Of a stretch of DNA of 64,000 nt, positions 54,324 to 62,880 are shown piece after piece. This stretch comes from Beijerinckiaceae bacterium (GTDB lineage: Bacteria > Pseudomonadota > Alphaproteobacteria > Rhizobiales > Beijerinckiaceae), in the NCBI GenBank assembly GCA_024304885.1, contig JALJOM010000003.1:2328110-2392109 (forward strand), in the 5' to 3' direction. Both the position numbers and the translations under genes were made by a program. Position 1 is the first letter of the stretch. Every line of letters begins with the position of its first letter. The notes under the pieces are model-generated. The model had not been told where the DNA came from. It saw only the letters and a list, made by a program, of their open reading frames with translations, and ran no database searches.

Positions 54324-54785
54324 TCAGCCTTCGCGATGCGCGTGGCGGTCGGTCTCGATCCTTTCGAGCAGGCGGGTCAGGCGCGTCTTGGCCGTTGGGC
54401 CTTCGACCTCTGCCGTGACATTCATGCAGCCGCGTCCCGAGGCGACGAAGTCCCGGTAGAAGGCCTCGGGATCCATCTCGGTCTCTCCCCCTATCATCGC
54501 TCTCGTGGTGGGGGTTCGTGGGCCGGCTTCGTCCTCGGCAACGATCGTCAATTTCCAGCCCTCCGCCGAATGGAAGGGCTCTATCTCCATTGTCGCGACT
54601 GTCGCGACCTCGCTGAGGTCCTCACGTTCCTCGTCACCGAGACGAAATTCGTTCCGCAGGGGGATATCGCGGACCTCTGTCGTGCGGAGTGCGGTGATCC
54701 TGAACGTCGATGGCGCTTCGCGCTGCTCGGCAAGAACCCAGCGGACGATCTGGCCCGCGTCGAGATCCACCGGATAGGTCTCCAT
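54324..54785 (-). CDS. Conserved unknown protein of the hsp20-lon island
   Basis: A 153-aa acidic soluble protein. It begins METYPVDLDAGQIVRWVLAE and contains TTEVRDIPLRNEFRLGDEEREDLSEVATVATMEIEP, then a beta-rich middle (GWKLTIVAEDEAGPRTP) and a helical end (TRLTRLLERIETDRHAH). I recall similar proteins beside Lon and small heat-shock genes in this order, but no function is known to me. ATG 54785 has a strong GGGAGGA 8 bases upstream; a family A repeat begins immediately beyond that ribosome site. It is convergent with lon. Confidence 0.75.
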   Translation of the reverse strand: METYPVDLDAGQIVRWVLAEQREAPSTFRITALRTTEVRDIPLRNEFRLGDEEREDLSEVATVATMEIEPFHSAEGWKLTIVAEDEAGPRTPTTRAMIGGETEMDPEAFYRDFVASGRGCMNVTAEVEGPTAKTRLTRLLERIETDRHAHREG

Positions 54786-54800
54786 CTGACCGATCCTCCC

Positions 54801-54916
54801 AGATCACGATGACATTGGATCGACTCGATCCAATGTCATGACACGTGATCGATTCCAAAAGACTAGAGCGGGATGAGAAAAAGTGGACACCGGTTTTCCG
54901 CCCACATCCCGCTCTA
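54801..54916 (-). repeat. Intergenic repeat, family A, copy 3
   Basis: An inverted copy relative to 2620 and 5448: it starts AGATCACGATGACATTGGAT, then hairpin arms, then ACTAGAGCGGGATGAGAAAA and ends CATCCCGCTCTA. It is inserted directly upstream of the ribosome site of the 54324-54785 gene, within the 54786-55066 gap, which otherwise shows nothing. Confidence 0.85.
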
Positions 54917-55066
54917 GTAGTATACGAGTCTTCCTGGCTCTGAACCATTAAACCGACAGGGGCCGCATCGTCGCGTTCGCCATTCCCCGTATCGATCGCC
55001 CGCGCGTGTCGGTCGTGGATGTCGCCGAGCCACTGCTGCATCGATCAGGGTGTGGTTGTGCTCGGC

Positions 55067-56161
55067 TCAGCGAAGGTCGCGGCGCAAGTCGGGACGATTC
55101 GACCCGGTAATCATCAGCTCGACCAGATTTTCACAGGTGAGCAACCCAACCAGGCGCCCATCGCGATCGGTGACCGGCAAAGCCGTCCCCGCAGGATCCA
55201 GAACCTGATCGAGCGCAGCCTCGAGTGGAGCCGTGCTCGACACGGTCTCCACGGGCACGCGCATAATGGAGGTGACAGGCTCCGCGCCGTCGAGCTTGTC
55301 CACAGCAGCGCGCAAGTCTTCGCGAACGAGAATGCCGACCGGCTTTCCGAAGCCGTCGACGACGGGAATGTCGTGTTGTCCCGTCGGGAGCACCGCCTCG
55401 AGGGCCGCGCCTATGGTCGCATCGAGGGGGAGCGCCCCGAAGCGGCGCGCCATCGCGTCCTGGACCGCGAGCCCGCGCGTCGCCTCGGCGAAGGCCGTCA
55501 TCTGCGCCTCGCTCGCTGCGGCGATATAAACGAAGATCGCGATAAAGATCAGAAGCGGGTTACCGAAGAGGCCGAGAAATCCGAAGACGAGTGCCAGAAT
55601 CTGGCCCAAGCCCGCGGCGAGCCGCGTCGCCTTCGCCCTCCCGAACTTCATCGCGAGCAGCGCGCGAAGGACCCGGCCGCCATCCATCGGAAATGCCGGG
55701 ATCATGTTGAAGACGACGAGGAAGATGTTGGCCGCGGCGAGCCGCGCGAACAGCGAGACCGCCGGATCATCGATCCGCACCACGTCGTCTGGCCTGATCG
55801 TTCCCAGCACGAAAAACAGGAGCGCGGCGATCACGACATTCACCATCGGGCCGGCGATTGCGATCGCGAGCTCCTGCTCGGGCTTGTCTGCCATCCGCCC
55901 CATTGCCGCGACGCCGCCGATCGGCAGCAAGGTGACGTCCGGCGTCTCGATCCCGAAACGCCGCGCGACGAGAATATGGCCGAACTCGTGAAGAACGACG
56001 CAGGTGAAGACGAGCACGATGAAGAGCAGGCTGTCGCGTGCGGCGGAAAGCCCACCCCTTTGCCAGGCGCTGAGGCCGATCCAAGCGAGCAAAAGAAAAA
56101 ACGTCAAATGAACCCGCAAGATCGTCGGCCCGAAACGGCCTATCGGCAGCGACCACGACAT
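55067..56161 (-). CDS. Site-2-type membrane metalloprotease with two CBS domains
   Basis: A 364-aa M50-family protease of the inner membrane, of the archaeal/bacterial Rip3-like type with a regulatory CBS pair. Zinc ligands are HEFGH at residues 58-62, with the third in FNMIPAFPMDGGRVLRALL near 155-165. About six membrane segments lie in residues 12-225. CBS domains occupy about 235-360 (IPVVDGFGKPVGILVREDL, ALPVTDRDGRLVGLLTCENL). Such proteases cut membrane-bound regulators; a stress-sensing role with the neighbouring chaperone and protease is inferred. Start ATG 56161. Confidence 0.93.
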   Translation of the reverse strand: MSWSLPIGRFGPTILRVHLTFFLLLAWIGLSAWQRGGLSAARDSLLFIVLVFTCVVLHEFGHILVARRFGIETPDVTLLPIGGVAAMGRMADKPEQELAIAIAGPMVNVVIAALLFFVLGTIRPDDVVRIDDPAVSLFARLAAANIFLVVFNMIPAFPMDGGRVLRALLAMKFGRAKATRLAAGLGQILALVFGFLGLFGNPLLIFIAIFVYIAAASEAQMTAFAEATRGLAVQDAMARRFGALPLDATIGAALEAVLPTGQHDIPVVDGFGKPVGILVREDLRAAVDKLDGAEPVTSIMRVPVETVSSTAPLEAALDQVLDPAGTALPVTDRDGRLVGLLTCENLVELMITGSNRPDLRRDLR

Positions 56162-56463
56162 GGATCCGCCCTCCGCGAGATTTTGCGTCCGAAATTACGC
56201 TTCGAGGGTCGCAACTTCCAGCCGGGCGTCGATCATTCGAGCACGCCGGCTCGCCTTGCCGGCACGGTGCCGCGGTCTTCGAGGACGGAAGCGATCTCGC
56301 CATCTCGGGCGCCGGTCGAGACGGGAGCGTGCACCTGTCCTCGCAGGCCGGCGCCTGTTTCGAGAAGCAAAGTCGAAGTCGTCGTGCGGCGCACGCCCGA
56401 GGCCACACGGTCGTGCTGAAAGCGCGCTCGAATGTCGCGACGAATTCCGGCCGATTTACCCGG
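56162..56463. other. 302-bp gap with no recognised gene
   Basis: Short open frames occur on both strands. The plus-strand frame around 56260-56340 (AAVFEDGSDLAISGAGRDGS) is not supported by any ribosome site. No repeat element recognised. Confidence 0.4.
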
Positions 56464-56760
56464 TCAAAGGGTCCGTATGATCTCCTTGAACCGATCCCAT
56501 TCGGTTGCGGTCCAGATCTCGGTATGGGCGTGACCGAAGGTGCGGATGAGGGTCGAGACCTTGCTCGCCGTCTCGACGTCCTTCGCGCGGAAGATGTCCA
56601 AGTAATCGCATGGTCCCAGGATGGCATAGCTGCACAGCCACTCCACGTCGGGGCATTCCTTGCGGACCCGCTCCATGGCCTGGCGTTCGAGGTCTTCGAG
56701 GGACTTCGGAGCACGCACTGCCTCCGGCCCGAGCCGGGTCAACATGACGAAAGTCAACAT
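56464..56760 (-). CDS. GYD-domain protein
   Basis: A 98-aa small alpha/beta-barrel-type protein of the GYD family, unknown in function. The sequence begins MLTFVMLTRLGPEAVRAPKSLEDLERQAMERVRKECPDVEW and continues with YAILGPCDYLDIFRAKDVETASKVSTLIRTFGHAHTEIW, the typical pattern. ATG 56760 has AGGAAGGGAA 8-17 bases upstream. It lies in the stress island, on the same strand as the membrane protease. Binding of a small ligand or heme-like cofactor has been suggested for related folds, but nothing here shows it. Confidence 0.85.
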   Translation of the reverse strand: MLTFVMLTRLGPEAVRAPKSLEDLERQAMERVRKECPDVEWLCSYAILGPCDYLDIFRAKDVETASKVSTLIRTFGHAHTEIWTATEWDRFKEIIRTL

Positions 56761-56786
56761 CGCTCTGTTCCCTTCCTGCTCGATAG

Positions 56787-56957
56787 TCAGACACGAGATG
56801 CGGAGCCGGGCAATTCCTCCCACTCGAGGCCGAGCTCCTCGACGATCTGTCACACGATCGTCGGATCGAGCCGCTTCCTGGTCCCGACCTCGGGCAGCAC
56901 AGCGCGTCGGTCGCCGAGACGCACGGTCACATAGGCGTGTCCATGAGAGCCGACCAT
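56787..56957 (-). pseudogene. Short HicA-like or related ORF broken by an in-frame TGA
   Basis: From ATG 56957 the frame reads MVGSHGHAYVTVRLGDRRAV, LPEVGTRKRLDPTIV, then TGA at 56850-56852, then QIVEELGLEWEELPG to the next stop at 56787. Continuity across the TGA suggests a former TGG Trp codon. The GSH...V..LG pattern followed by an IVxELGLEWEEL-type helix is weakly like HicA toxins. A longer N-terminal frame exists up to 57155 but looks random. Confidence 0.35.
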
Positions 56958-57243
56958 GTACTTGCCGGACTCGAAGCAACAGCCACGCTCCGCCAGCCGA
57001 CGGCGAAAGCTTTCACTTTCCCTGTGACTTTCCGGCCTCTGCTGAACCTTTGGCGATTCCCTCACCGAGAGGCACCTTGGACCTCCACCTCGGCGTATCG
57101 ACAATGCTACGCGGCCCGCACGGTTCCGCCGCCGAAGTGGAATCGGTTGCGCCACTTAGCGGCAGCGAGCGATCACTCGGTAGTCCTCGTCGGCGTCATT
57201 CGAAGGGCGAAACAGCGCGCCGACGTTACCCACAGCAGCATCC

Positions 57244-57720
57244 GTGATCGTCGACGAGGGTTGGCGGAGCGGCGGCGCGATTTCTATCCGTGGCGGAGGC
57301 CTGGCTGCTCCCGCCGTCCACGATACGGACAAGCTCTCCTGCGACGAGCTCATGATGCGCATGCGTGATCCCGTTCAGCGCATGCGGGCCGGACGAATCC
57401 GCAGCTCCGAAATGGCCGATGCGACCATCACCGTTTCGAGCCTCGGCGAGCGCGGGGGCGAGGCTCTATACGGCGTGATCTATCCACCCCAGGTGGCGCT
57501 CGTAGGCTTCGGAAAGATCACGGTCCGACCCTGGGGGGTCGGTGACGCCGTGGTGCCGCGGCACATCATGACGACGACCCTATCGGGCGATCACCGGGTC
57601 AGCGACGGCCATGCAGGTGCTTTGTTTCCGGCGGAAATCGACAGGTTGGTGCAGGAGCCCGACCAGCTATGCGAGATTGCGACAGAGACGCTGTGCTTCG
57701 AGAGGAGCTCGCGAACATAG
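57244..57720 (+). pseudogene. 5'-truncated dihydrolipoamide acyltransferase (E2) catalytic domain
   Basis: Only the C-terminal part of a 2-oxoacid dehydrogenase E2 component is present, about 145 residues of an expected 400. Recognised blocks are [57 protein letters not shown] and the active-site motif DHRVSDG (HxxxDG) followed by [11 protein letters not shown]. The lipoyl domain, hinge and first half of the catalytic domain are missing, so no working complex could form. The open frame starts at a GTG without a good ribosome site. The acyl carrier protein gene begins inside its last 52 bases. Confidence 0.8.
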
Positions 57721-57905
57721 CATCCGAGATCGACATGACCTCGGTCGATCCGGCGGCCGATCTCCGAGAAACGCTCGATATCGATTCGATGGACTTCCTG
57801 AGCTTCGTGACCGCGATCCACGAGCGGCTCGGACTCGCCGTTACGGAAATCGACTATCCGAAGCTCGCCACGCTCGGCAGCTACCTTGCAGCGAAGCTGC
57901 CGTAA
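57669..57905 (+). CDS. Acyl carrier protein
   Basis: A 78-aa four-helix carrier. The phosphopantetheine attachment site is DIDSMDF, with Ser40 in a variant of the usual DSL motif. Helix II onward reads [35 protein letters not shown]. It is a specialised ACP, not the fatty-acid AcpP; in related stress islands a similar carrier sits behind an E2-like acyltransferase gene, which here is truncated and overlaps by 52 bases. ATG 57669. Without the E2 partner its function is unclear. Confidence 0.82.
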   Translation: MRDCDRDAVLREELANIASEIDMTSVDPAADLRETLDIDSMDFLSFVTAIHERLGLAVTEIDYPKLATLGSYLAAKLP

Positions 57906-57992
57906 AGGCATCGACGGTTCGAGACTTGCGCGCGACAACCTGGCCAGCAAAGACGCGCTTCGGCAAAAGCGAGCATAGTCTCGCACATAATA

Positions 57993-59174
57993 TCACAAGG
58001 CCGGAGACACCGCCTTCTCCTCCGTCTCCTGCCATTCGAGCGTGATGACCTTGCCGTTCTCGACCGTCAGCGCGAGCCGCCCCCGCTTCAATTCCAGCGC
58101 CTTGGCGCCGAAGAGCTCGTAGCGCCAGCCGGTGAGCGCTGGCGTGCCGGCGCGATCGTCGGCGGCGATCGCCTCGAGATCCTCGACCGTCGCGATCATC
58201 TTCGCGGCGACCCCGTGGCTCTCGCTGACGTGCCGCAAGAGGACCTTCAAGAGCTCGACGGTCGCGCCATTCCCCCCGCCGCGCCGTTCCCGCTCGAGCT
58301 TCGGCAGGGTCTTCGGGTCGCGGGCGAGCCCGCGCTCGATCGCGGCGAGAATCTCGACGCCGGCCCGCGAGCGCTCCATGCCGCGCGGAAAGGCGCGTAG
58401 GTTTCCGAGCGCCTCCGCCGTCCGCGGCGCGGCCATCGCGACCTCGACCAGAACATCGTCCTTCAGGACCCGCGCACGCGGCACGTCGCGGGATTGCGCC
58501 TCCGCCTCACGCCAGGCGGCGACTTCCATGAGGACGGCGAGATCGCGCGGCTTGCGCACCCGCGTGCGAAACCGTTCCCAGGCATTCTCGGGATGCTGCT
58601 CGTAGGTCGCGGGCGAGGTGAGGAGCGCCATCTCGTCGGCGAGCCAGGCGAGCCGCCCCGTCTCGTCGAGCTTGCGCCGCAGGTAGGCGTAGATGTCGCG
58701 CAGATAGGTGACGTCCGCGATCGCGTAATCGACCTGGGCCGGGAGGAGCGGACGGCGCGACCAGTCGGTGAAGCGCGACGACTTGTCGAGCGTGACGCGC
58801 GTGATCGTCTGGACGAGGTCGCCGTAGGAAACCTGGTCACCGAAGCCGCAGACCATCGCGGCGACCTGGGAATCGAACAAGGGCGCGGGAATGAGCTTGG
58901 CGAGGTTCCAGATAATCTCGAGATCTTGCCGTGCGGCGTGGAAGACCTTGGTCACCCGCCGATCCGCCATCAGGTCGAAGACGGGGGCGAGGTCGAGCCC
59001 TTCCGCCAGGGCATCTACGGCGACGGCCTCCTCCGCCGAGGCGAGCTGGACGACGCAGAGCCGCGGCCAGAATGTGGTCTCCCGCAGGAACTCGGTATCG
59101 ACGGTGACGAAATCATGCTGGGCGAGACGGCGGCACACGTCCGCGAGGTCTCGCGTCGTCGAGATGAGGCTCAT
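57993..59174 (-). CDS. rnd: Ribonuclease D
   Basis: A 393-aa 3'-5' exoribonuclease that trims tRNA precursors. The DEDD exonuclease domain is complete: [10 protein letters not shown] (Asp and Glu), [12 protein letters not shown] (Asp), and [13 protein letters not shown] (Asp, with Tyr of DEDDy). An HRDC domain follows at about 205-285 ([36 protein letters not shown]). I use ATG 59174 ([14 protein letters not shown]); the longer open frame upstream overlaps the intergenic region and starts at a weak codon. It is divergent from aspS over 209 bp. Confidence 0.95.
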   Translation of the reverse strand: MSLISTTRDLADVCRRLAQHDFVTVDTEFLRETTFWPRLCVVQLASAEEAVAVDALAEGLDLAPVFDLMADRRVTKVFHAARQDLEIIWNLAKLIPAPLFDSQVAAMVCGFGDQVSYGDLVQTITRVTLDKSSRFTDWSRRPLLPAQVDYAIADVTYLRDIYAYLRRKLDETGRLAWLADEMALLTSPATYEQHPENAWERFRTRVRKPRDLAVLMEVAAWREAEAQSRDVPRARVLKDDVLVEVAMAAPRTAEALGNLRAFPRGMERSRAGVEILAAIERGLARDPKTLPKLERERRGGGNGATVELLKVLLRHVSESHGVAAKMIATVEDLEAIAADDRAGTPALTGWRYELFGAKALELKRGRLALTVENGKVITLEWQETEEKAVSPAL

Positions 59175-59383
59175 GCGCGCTGCATAGCCGAAAGCGGCAC
59201 GGCCCGCCATAGGCTTGCAGGCCCGAATCGCCTGACACTTCGGGACTTTCGACACAACGACGCGGACGGTCGCAGCGTGGCACGGCACGAGCTTCGCGTC
59301 ACGGCGGGCGCCTTGACAGACGCGGCGGCCCGTGCCGTTCTCCGCCGGCCCCGGGCCCCCGCCCTCCTGCATCCGAAAAGATC

Positions 59384-61198
59384 ATGCACCGCTACCGTTC
59401 CCATACCTGCGCCGACCTCCGCGAGACCCATGCGGGCACCGTGACCCGCCTCTCCGGCTGGTGCCACCGGATCCGCGACCATGGGGGCGTGCTTTTCATC
59501 GATCTCCGCGACCATTACGGCATCACCCAGATCGTCGTGGATCCGGAGTCGCCGGCCTTCGCGGCGGCCGAGAAATTGCGCTCCGAATGGGTCGTGCGCA
59601 TCGACGGGTCGGTGCGGCGGCGTCCAGCGGGCACCGAGAATCCCGAGATGGCGACCGGCCTCGTCGAGGTCTATGCCGCCGAGATCGAGGTCCTGGGTCC
59701 TGCCGCCGAATTGCCCTTGCCTGTCTTCGGCGATCATCCTTACCCCGAGGACATGCGGCTGCGCTATCGCTTCCTCGACCTGCGGCGCGACAAGCTGCAT
59801 CAGAACATCATGCTGCGCGGACGGATCATCGATTCGTTTCGCGCGCGGATGAAGGCACGAGGATTCTTCGAGTTCCAGACCCCGATCCTCACCGCCTCGA
59901 GCCCGGAGGGCGCGCGCGACTTTCTCGTGCCCTCGCGCCTCCATCCGGGCAAGTTCTATGCGCTGCCGCAGGCGCCGCAGCAATTCAAGCAGCTCGTCAT
60001 GGTCGCGGGCTTCGACCGCTATTTTCAGATCGCGCCCTGCTTTCGCGACGAGGACGCGCGGGCCGACCGCAGCCCCGGCGAGTTCTATCAGCTCGATGTC
60101 GAGATGAGCTTCGTGACGCAGGAGGACGTGTTCGCCGCGGTCGAGCCGGTGCTGCGCGGCGTCTTCGAGGAATTCGGGGGCAAGCGCCCCGTCACCCCGA
60201 AATTTCCGATGATCCCCTATGCGGAGGCGCTGCTGAAATACGGGTCGGACAAGCCGGATCTGCGCAATCCGCTCGTCATCGCCGACGTGACGGACGCCTT
60301 CGCGCGCGACGACGTGACCTTCAATGCCTTCAAGAACGTCATCAAGGCCGGCGGCGTCGTTCGCGCCATCCCGGCGCCCGGGGCGGGGGCGCAGCCGCGC
60401 AGCTTCTTCGACAAGCTGAACGACTGGGCGAAAGGCGAAGGCGCCGCGGGGCTAGGCTATGTGATCTTCGAAGGCGAGGGCGAGCAGCCCGTCGGCAAGG
60501 GACCGATCGCGAAGTTCCTGCCCACCGAGGCGCAGCAGGCGATCCTGCGAGCGACCGGGCTCGGCGCCGGCGATGCGGTCTTCTTCGCCTGCGACCAGGA
60601 GCTGAAGGCGGCGAAGCTCGCGGGTGCCGCGCGGCTGAAGATCGGCCACGACCTCGGGCTCTCGAAGCGCGAGGTCTTCGAGTTCTGCTGGATCGTCGAT
60701 TTCCCGATGTACGAATGGAACGAGGAGGAGAAGAAGATCGACTTCTCCCACAATCCCTTCTCGATGCCGAACTTCGACCACGGCGCATTCCTCGCGCTCG
60801 ACGCCGCGGACACGACGACCATCCTCGGCATCAACGCTTTTCAATACGACATCGTGTGCAACGGCGTGGAACTCTCGTCCGGCGCGATCCGCAACCACAG
60901 GCCTGACATCATGAAGAAGGCCTTTGCGCTCGCGGGCTACGATGAGGCCGTGCTCGAGGAGAAGTTCGGCGGCATGTATCGCGCCTTCCAATACGGCGCC
61001 CCCCCACATGGCGGGATCGCGCCCGGCATCGACCGGATCGTGATGTTGCTCGCGGGCGAGGAGAACCTGCGCGAGGTCGTGCTCTTCCCGATGAACCAGA
61101 AGGCGGAGGACCTGCTCATGGGGGCGCCCTCCCCGGCCACCGCGAAGCAGCTGCGCGAGCTGCACATCAGGCTGAACCTGCCCGAGGGCAAGAGCTGA
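59384..61198 (+). CDS. aspS: Aspartyl-tRNA synthetase
   Basis: A 604-aa class II synthetase. The N-terminal OB fold binds the anticodon ([31 protein letters not shown]). The catalytic core has motif 1 region [22 protein letters not shown], motif 2 [24 protein letters not shown], the bacterial insert (about 290-430), and motif 3 [14 protein letters not shown] near residue 545. Length is standard. In organisms with GatCAB it is often non-discriminating and also charges tRNA-Asn; I cannot tell here. Start ATG 59384. Confidence 0.98.
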   Translation: MHRYRSHTCADLRETHAGTVTRLSGWCHRIRDHGGVLFIDLRDHYGITQIVVDPESPAFAAAEKLRSEWVVRIDGSVRRRPAGTENPEMATGLVEVYAAEIEVLGPAAELPLPVFGDHPYPEDMRLRYRFLDLRRDKLHQNIMLRGRIIDSFRARMKARGFFEFQTPILTASSPEGARDFLVPSRLHPGKFYALPQAPQQFKQLVMVAGFDRYFQIAPCFRDEDARADRSPGEFYQLDVEMSFVTQEDVFAAVEPVLRGVFEEFGGKRPVTPKFPMIPYAEALLKYGSDKPDLRNPLVIADVTDAFARDDVTFNAFKNVIKAGGVVRAIPAPGAGAQPRSFFDKLNDWAKGEGAAGLGYVIFEGEGEQPVGKGPIAKFLPTEAQQAILRATGLGAGDAVFFACDQELKAAKLAGAARLKIGHDLGLSKREVFEFCWIVDFPMYEWNEEEKKIDFSHNPFSMPNFDHGAFLALDAADTTTILGINAFQYDIVCNGVELSSGAIRNHRPDIMKKAFALAGYDEAVLEEKFGGMYRAFQYGAPPHGGIAPGIDRIVMLLAGEENLREVVLFPMNQKAEDLLMGAPSPATAKQLRELHIRLNLPEGKS

Positions 61199-61355
61199 GG
61201 CGCCGAAGCAGACGACCGCGCCTATCGCCGCTCTTCGTCGGAAGAGGACCACGAGGGCGACCGCGTCGTCCTACCGTCTTTGACCCATCGGGCGAGAAGC
61301 CCCTTTCGCCATCGCGACATGAGTGGGCGACAATGACGCTGCTTTGCATCGAATT

Positions 61356-61373
61356 ATAGAATATATATTCTAT
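61356..61373. promoter_or_regulatory. Perfect 18-bp palindrome upstream of the SBP56-like gene
   Basis: ATAGAATATATATTCTAT is identical to its reverse complement. It lies in a very AT-rich patch 116 bp upstream of the start codon, in the 290-bp gap after aspS (61199-61488). A TTGCAT at 61344-61349 spaced 16 bp from TATTCT within the palindrome could be a promoter, which would place the palindrome over the -10 region. An operator is inferred. Confidence 0.55.
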
Positions 61374-61488
61374 CGACATAATGCATTCGTTACTGTACCC
61401 CTAGCTGAGCCGCGACCATTTCGGGGTTGCGCCCGGCTCGGTTCCACCGGACCGCCACGGATTCGATCTGTCATCGAAGGGGTATGTC

Positions 61489-62799
61489 ATGGGAGAGACA
61501 TCTCTGTTCAAGTCACTTGGTGCCGTGGTGGTGGCCGCCGCGGCATTGCTTTCGTCGCCCGCCGCGAGGTCGGAGGACACGCTCTACGTTTGGGCGGGTG
61601 ACAAGGCGCACAAGGCCTCGGACTTCTTCGCCGTCGTCGACTTCGACAAGGGGTCGCCGACCTATGGAAAAATTCTCAGCTATGCCTCGGTACCGAAATG
61701 GCTACCGAGCGCGATACCGCTCAGCAACGGATCCATCGGCAACGAGCCTCACCACGTCGGGATCTCGGCCGACAAGAAGGTCTTGGCCGGCGGTGGGCTG
61801 CTCAGCATTCTCCGAGTTCAGAATCAGAACTTCTTCTGGGACATCACCAATCCTCGTGCGCCGAAATTCCTCAAAGCCAACACGCTTCCGACCGTGGCCT
61901 CGATCGCGGACGCATACGTGCCGAAACAGGGCGGCGGCTTCTTCACGACCTTCATGGGCGGCGCGGGAGGCACCGCACCCGGGCGGGTCGTGGAATACGA
62001 CGCAAACTACAACGTCAAAGGGTATTGGCCGGTCGTGCCACCACTCGACGGCTTCAACCCTCACGGCATAGCCATCGACGAGGCGCACAATCTCTTGCTG
62101 ACGAGCGACTTCGTTTGCCCTCTGCATACGCTCAATCTCGTCCCTGGAGTCGTCGATGGCGAAATCGACGCGCGCGGCAGTGTACGCGTGTGGAACCTCT
62201 CCCTTCGAACGATCACGAAGAAGATCCCGGTGGGGGATCCGAACTTTCCTGCAGGTACGATCGACTTGCAGCTCATCCCGAATGATCCGAGGCTGCGTGC
62301 CTATACGGCCGGCGTCTTCGACGAAAAGCTCTACCTCATCGACCCGCAAGCCGGAACAGCGCAGCCGGTGTTCGACTTGAGCATCTTCGCACTGCCCGGT
62401 GCGTCCGAGGTTTGGCCGCATTTGATAGCCGTCAACAGCGCTGGTACGCGGCTTGCCCTGACCCTCAACTACAAGGGGCTGCACGGAAAGGTGATCTGGT
62501 TCAACATCGAGGATCGGACGCATCCCGTCGTCATCGACGCCATCGACCTCGGGCAGAACTCCGGTCCCCACTATGTCATTTTCAGCCCGACCGAGGATAG
62601 GCTCATCGTGTCCGATTACTTCCTCGTGCAGGATCTTTTTCCGAGCGGTGTCGTTCGCATCGAAGGAGACCACAAGATCCACGTGCTCGACATCGTCAAC
62701 GGTCACTTGGTCTTGGATCCGCGCTTCGACCTCGACTTCAACCGCGACGTTGCAACCGGCCCGGCTCGCCCGCATGGGATCGGGGTCGTGAGCCGATAG
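61489..62799 (+). CDS. Exported SBP56-family protein (methanethiol oxidase-like)
   Basis: A 436-aa periplasmic beta-propeller of the selenium-binding-protein-56 superfamily, whose bacterial members include copper-dependent methanethiol oxidase (CH3SH to formaldehyde, sulphide and peroxide). A Sec signal is visible at residues 9-28 (SLGAVVVAAAALLSSPAARS). Propeller blocks are LYVWAGDKAHKASDFFAVVDFDKGSPTYGK and repeated LxVxD strands. Candidate metal histidines are His88/His89 (NEPHHVG), about 193 (NPHGIAI), about 311 (VWPHLIA) and about 428 (RPHGIG), one per blade as in the family. ATG 61489 follows AAGGGG. It is divergent enough from known MtoX that substrate is uncertain. Confidence 0.78.
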   Translation: MGETSLFKSLGAVVVAAAALLSSPAARSEDTLYVWAGDKAHKASDFFAVVDFDKGSPTYGKILSYASVPKWLPSAIPLSNGSIGNEPHHVGISADKKVLAGGGLLSILRVQNQNFFWDITNPRAPKFLKANTLPTVASIADAYVPKQGGGFFTTFMGGAGGTAPGRVVEYDANYNVKGYWPVVPPLDGFNPHGIAIDEAHNLLLTSDFVCPLHTLNLVPGVVDGEIDARGSVRVWNLSLRTITKKIPVGDPNFPAGTIDLQLIPNDPRLRAYTAGVFDEKLYLIDPQAGTAQPVFDLSIFALPGASEVWPHLIAVNSAGTRLALTLNYKGLHGKVIWFNIEDRTHPVVIDAIDLGQNSGPHYVIFSPTEDRLIVSDYFLVQDLFPSGVVRIEGDHKIHVLDIVNGHLVLDPRFDLDFNRDVATGPARPHGIGVVSR

Positions 62800-62822
62800 A
62801 AGAAGAAGCGACCCCTGCCCCG

Positions 62823-62866
62823 AGAGCGCTTTCCGTTCCGATGGAATCGGAAAGCGGCTCTACTTT
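62823..62866 (+). repeat. Partial family B repeat, copy 10
   Basis: Only the right-end hairpin is kept: AGAGCGCTTTCCGTTCCGAT, GGAATCGGAAAGCGGCTCTA. The arms are perfect over CGCTTTCCG/CGGAAAGCG. It sits between the two convergent genes and may act as a bidirectional terminator-like structure, although there is no T run. Confidence 0.75.
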
Positions 62867-62880
62867 CTCGCCTTGCGCAA

